Source of the DNA: Actinomycetota bacterium
GTDB lineage: Bacteria; Actinomycetota; Thermoleophilia; Gaiellales; Gaiellaceae
Direction: 5' to 3'
Length of the DNA stretch: 37,251 nucleotides
Assembly (NCBI GenBank): GCA_005883355.1
Contig: VAXG01000013.1
Span: 1-37,251, forward strand
Shown here: piece after piece, positions 33,305-37,251 of the stretch
How positions within the stretch are numbered: position 1 is the stretch's first letter
How the letters are laid out: each line of letters opens with the position of its first letter
Program-made: the position numbers and the translations under genes
The notes under the pieces: model-generated
The model's input: the letters and a program-made list of their open reading frames with translations, nothing else
What the model was told of the DNA's origin: nothing
Databases searched by the model: none

Positions 33305-33630
33305 TTAGACGCTTGACCAGACGGCTGCCGGACCTCGTCCGCGCGGCTGCGCAGCGAGGAAAGGAGGCCGCGAAGGTTGCTGAGGTCGCCGTCGGCCGCG
33401 GAAAGCCGCCGTCCGAGCTGGGTGAGCTCGGAGTGCTCGTCGTCCTGCGACTTCCCACCGAGCTCCGCCGCGACCGTCGCGATCCTGCGCTCGAGCCGCC
33501 AGCGCTCGGCCTCGAGCGCCAGCGCCTTGGCATATCCGGCCGTGAGCGTGTGTTCGATGGTGTCGATGGTCGGCGCCTCGTCACCGGCGGCCGGCGCGTC
33601 GAGCAGCGAGCGGATCTCGTCGAGGATCAT
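33301..33630 (-). CDS. Coiled-coil hypothetical protein
   Basis: 109 residues, starting MILDEIRSLL. A short linker, then two helical segments with heptad spacing (about 35-60 and 68-100). Acidic and basic residues are balanced, and no signal peptide or domain is recognised. Convergent with the response regulator and sharing four bases of stop codon. The ribosome-binding site is not visible, and AAAAAT at 33650-33655 on the minus strand may be its -10. Probably a real gene on codon use and length. Confidence 0.65.
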   Translation of the reverse strand: MILDEIRSLLDAPAAGDEAPTIDTIEHTLTAGYAKALALEAERWRLERRIATVAAELGGKSQDDEHSELTQLGRRLSAADGDLSNLRGLLSSLRSRADEVRQPSGQASN

Positions 33631-33655
33631 GAGGGGCTACGACCTTGATTTTTCG

Positions 33656-33734
33656 GGGTCCCGACAAGTATCGAGGCTGGGACCCGCTGCGCACATGGGC
33701 CGCCCGGACTATCTTCTGCCCTGCAACGGCCCAT
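33656..33734. other. Two stem-loops in a 146-base intergenic region
   Basis: GGGTCCC/GGGACCC (33656-33662 with 33679-33685) and ATGGGCCG/CGGCCCAT (33695-33702 with 33727-33734) form two adjacent perfect stems. They lie upstream of the dacB promoter at 33739, so they would not be on the dacB mRNA. Possible small RNA, or paired sites in DNA. Confidence 0.4.
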
Positions 33735-33738
33735 CTTC

Positions 33739-33767
33739 TTGACTCAATCGGGTCAAGCTCGAAAAAT
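33739..33767 (+). promoter_or_regulatory. Promoter of dacB (TTGACT-17-AAAAAT)
   Basis: -35 TTGACT at 33739-33744 and -10 AAAAAT at 33762-33767 with a 17-base spacer. The -10 ends nine bases before GTG 33777. The strongest -35/-10 combination seen. Confidence 0.65.
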
Positions 33768-33776
33768 GGGTTCCGC

Positions 33777-34991
33777 GTGAGCCGCCGACTTCTCGCCGCC
33801 CTCTTCGCCTTGGTTGCCTTTGCGGCCCCCGCCGCGACGACGGCGGGACCGACCCAGGACTCGCAGCTCCAGCGCCGGCTCGCCCGTGCGCTGCATGTCC
33901 CCCACGTCGCTCCGGCTCGGTCGGGTGCCGTCGCCCTCGACCTCGCTTCCGGCACTGTCCTCTTCGAGCAGAACCCGGGCCGGCCGCTGGCTCCGGCGTC
34001 GAACGAGAAGCTGCCGCTGACGTACGCGGCGCTCGTCCGGCTCGGGCCGGCATTCCGGATCGAGACGGACGTGCTCGGCGAGGGGCAGCTGGATGGAACT
34101 CAGTGGACCGGCACTCTCGTCCTCAAGGGGAACGGTGATCCCACGCTCTCCAGCGCCGACCTGCGCGCGCTCGCCGCGCAGGTGAAGTCATCAGGGATCC
34201 GGAGCGTGACCGGAGGCGTGAGCGGCGACGAGAGCGCATACGACGCTCGCCGGATCGTGGCCGGCTGGAAGCCGAGCTTCTTCATCGACGAGTCTCCGCC
34301 CCTCTCTGCTCTCGTGGTCGACCGCGCCCGCGTCGGGCGCATCGTGTCTCGCTCGCCGGCGCTCGCGGCCGCAACGGCTTTTCGCGACGCGTTGCTGAAG
34401 GCGGGAATCGCCGTCGCGGGTCCTGTCCGGGCCGCAGTGGCGACCGAATGGTCGGAGCAGCTCGCCAGCGTCTCCTCCCCGCCGCTCGGGGCGATGCTGC
34501 GCTTCATGGACCGGGAGAGCGACAACTTCACCGCCGAGATGCTCTTGAAGCAGCTCGGCCTCTCGGAGCTCGGCCGGGGCACGAGTGCCGCGGGAGCGGC
34601 CGTGGTCACGCAAGCGCTTTCCGAGGCGCGCGTGCCGATGACGGGAGTCCGCATCGTCGACGGCTCGGGCCTTTCGCAGCTCGACCGATTGACGGCGAAT
34701 GCGCTAGGCAGCCTGCTACACGCCGCCTGGGCCGATCCAACCGTCGGCCCGGCCTTACTCGCCTCCCTGGCGGTGGCAGGAGTGAACGGAACACTGGAGC
34801 ATCGGCTGAGCAAGCCGCCCGCACGCGGACGCGTGCTCGCGAAGACGGGCACGACGGACGTCGCGTCCTCGCTTTCCGGCTACGTCAGCGGCCGCTACGC
34901 GTTCGCAGTCGTGCAGAACGGCCATCCGCTGTCGTACTGGTGGGCCCGTCGCGCCCAGGACCGGTTCGCACAGATACTGGCCGGCTCCTAG
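33777..34991 (+). CDS. dacB: D-alanyl-D-alanine carboxypeptidase/endopeptidase (PBP4, peptidase S13)
   Basis: 404 residues, exported. Signal peptide LLAALFALVAFAAPAATTA. Active site S75-N-E-K78, then S248-D-N250 and K356-T-G358, the three motifs of a penicillin-binding enzyme; the large insertion between SxxK and SxN is typical of S13. Trims the terminal D-Ala of stem peptides or cleaves cross-links in the wall. GTG 33777 is supported by the promoter and gives a normal signal peptide; the frame extends upstream without a start that would add sense. Located four bases from the convergent ligA stop. Confidence 0.96.
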   Translation: MSRRLLAALFALVAFAAPAATTAGPTQDSQLQRRLARALHVPHVAPARSGAVALDLASGTVLFEQNPGRPLAPASNEKLPLTYAALVRLGPAFRIETDVLGEGQLDGTQWTGTLVLKGNGDPTLSSADLRALAAQVKSSGIRSVTGGVSGDESAYDARRIVAGWKPSFFIDESPPLSALVVDRARVGRIVSRSPALAAATAFRDALLKAGIAVAGPVRAAVATEWSEQLASVSSPPLGAMLRFMDRESDNFTAEMLLKQLGLSELGRGTSAAGAAVVTQALSEARVPMTGVRIVDGSGLSQLDRLTANALGSLLHAAWADPTVGPALLASLAVAGVNGTLEHRLSKPPARGRVLAKTGTTDVASSLSGYVSGRYAFAVVQNGHPLSYWWARRAQDRFAQILAGS

Positions 34992-34995
34992 TTCG

Positions 34996-37251
<2,256 letters not shown>

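Overview
The window is strongly GC-rich, densely packed bacterial chromosome. It has short intergenic gaps, many GTG and TTG starts, and genes that mostly overlap or abut. The genes are a tilS-hprT-ftsH cluster, a Ku end-joining protein, a sirtuin, a tRNA-Pro(CGG), NlpC/P60 and 3D-domain wall hydrolases, acyl-CoA dehydrogenases and a CaiB-type racemase. Together they point to Actinomycetota, probably a deep branch such as Thermoleophilia (inferred from gene content and style, not from a marker-gene tree). No phage, insertion sequence or CRISPR array is visible.

Layout. 1-3257 (minus): tilS, hprT and the edge-truncated ftsH. 3336-4726 (minus): a GNAT protein, a candidate 35-residue microprotein and a secreted hypothetical protein. 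4763-6390 (plus): purine nucleoside phosphorylase and a diacylglycerol-kinase-like lipid kinase. 6465-12310: a coiled-coil protein, a secreted endonuclease/exonuclease/phosphatase-fold protein, an L,D-transpeptidase lipoprotein, a 48-residue CxxC protein, a sirtuin, a thioesterase and a VanW-family surface protein, followed by a 327-base gap with palindromic repeats. 12311-20363: a lipid or acyl-CoA catabolism block with an SDR, two acyl-CoA dehydrogenases, an enolase-superfamily enzyme, an MFS carrier, a TetR regulator and an alpha-methylacyl-CoA-racemase-like enzyme; a GH3 protein sits among them. 20398-24916: a lipoprotein, an NfeD/SPFH membrane pair, and a nitrilase-kinase-HAD operon. 24985-27530: tRNA-Pro, a tail-less SSB, an alpha/beta hydrolase, a terminator-bearing noncoding stretch, a 56-residue HTH protein and Ku. 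27631-30253: an acyl-CoA synthetase and two membrane proteins. 30250-37251: NlpC/P60 and 3D coiled-coil hydrolases back to back, a NarL-type response regulator, a coiled-coil protein, a PBP4-type DD-carboxypeptidase, LigA and a HAD phosphatase fragment cut by the window edge.

How the genes fit together. Three themes recur: acyl-CoA activation and beta-oxidation with a TetR-type operator and a TetR gene nearby; peptidoglycan remodelling (VanW, L,D-transpeptidase, GH3, NlpC/P60, 3D, PBP4); and nucleic-acid upkeep and purine salvage (TilS, HprT, PNP, SSB, Ku, LigA).

The most informative signals are architectural. At least a dozen genes have a TANNNT-type -10 box 6-9 bases before the start codon, which implies leaderless mRNAs and fixes several GTG or TTG starts. 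Two downstream genes appear to start at CTG inside a CTGA stop/start overlap. Five convergent gene pairs share exactly four bases at their stop codons. Intergenic palindromes with a GTGYC-N-GRCAC core occur at two places. No clearly new defence or mobile system was found.
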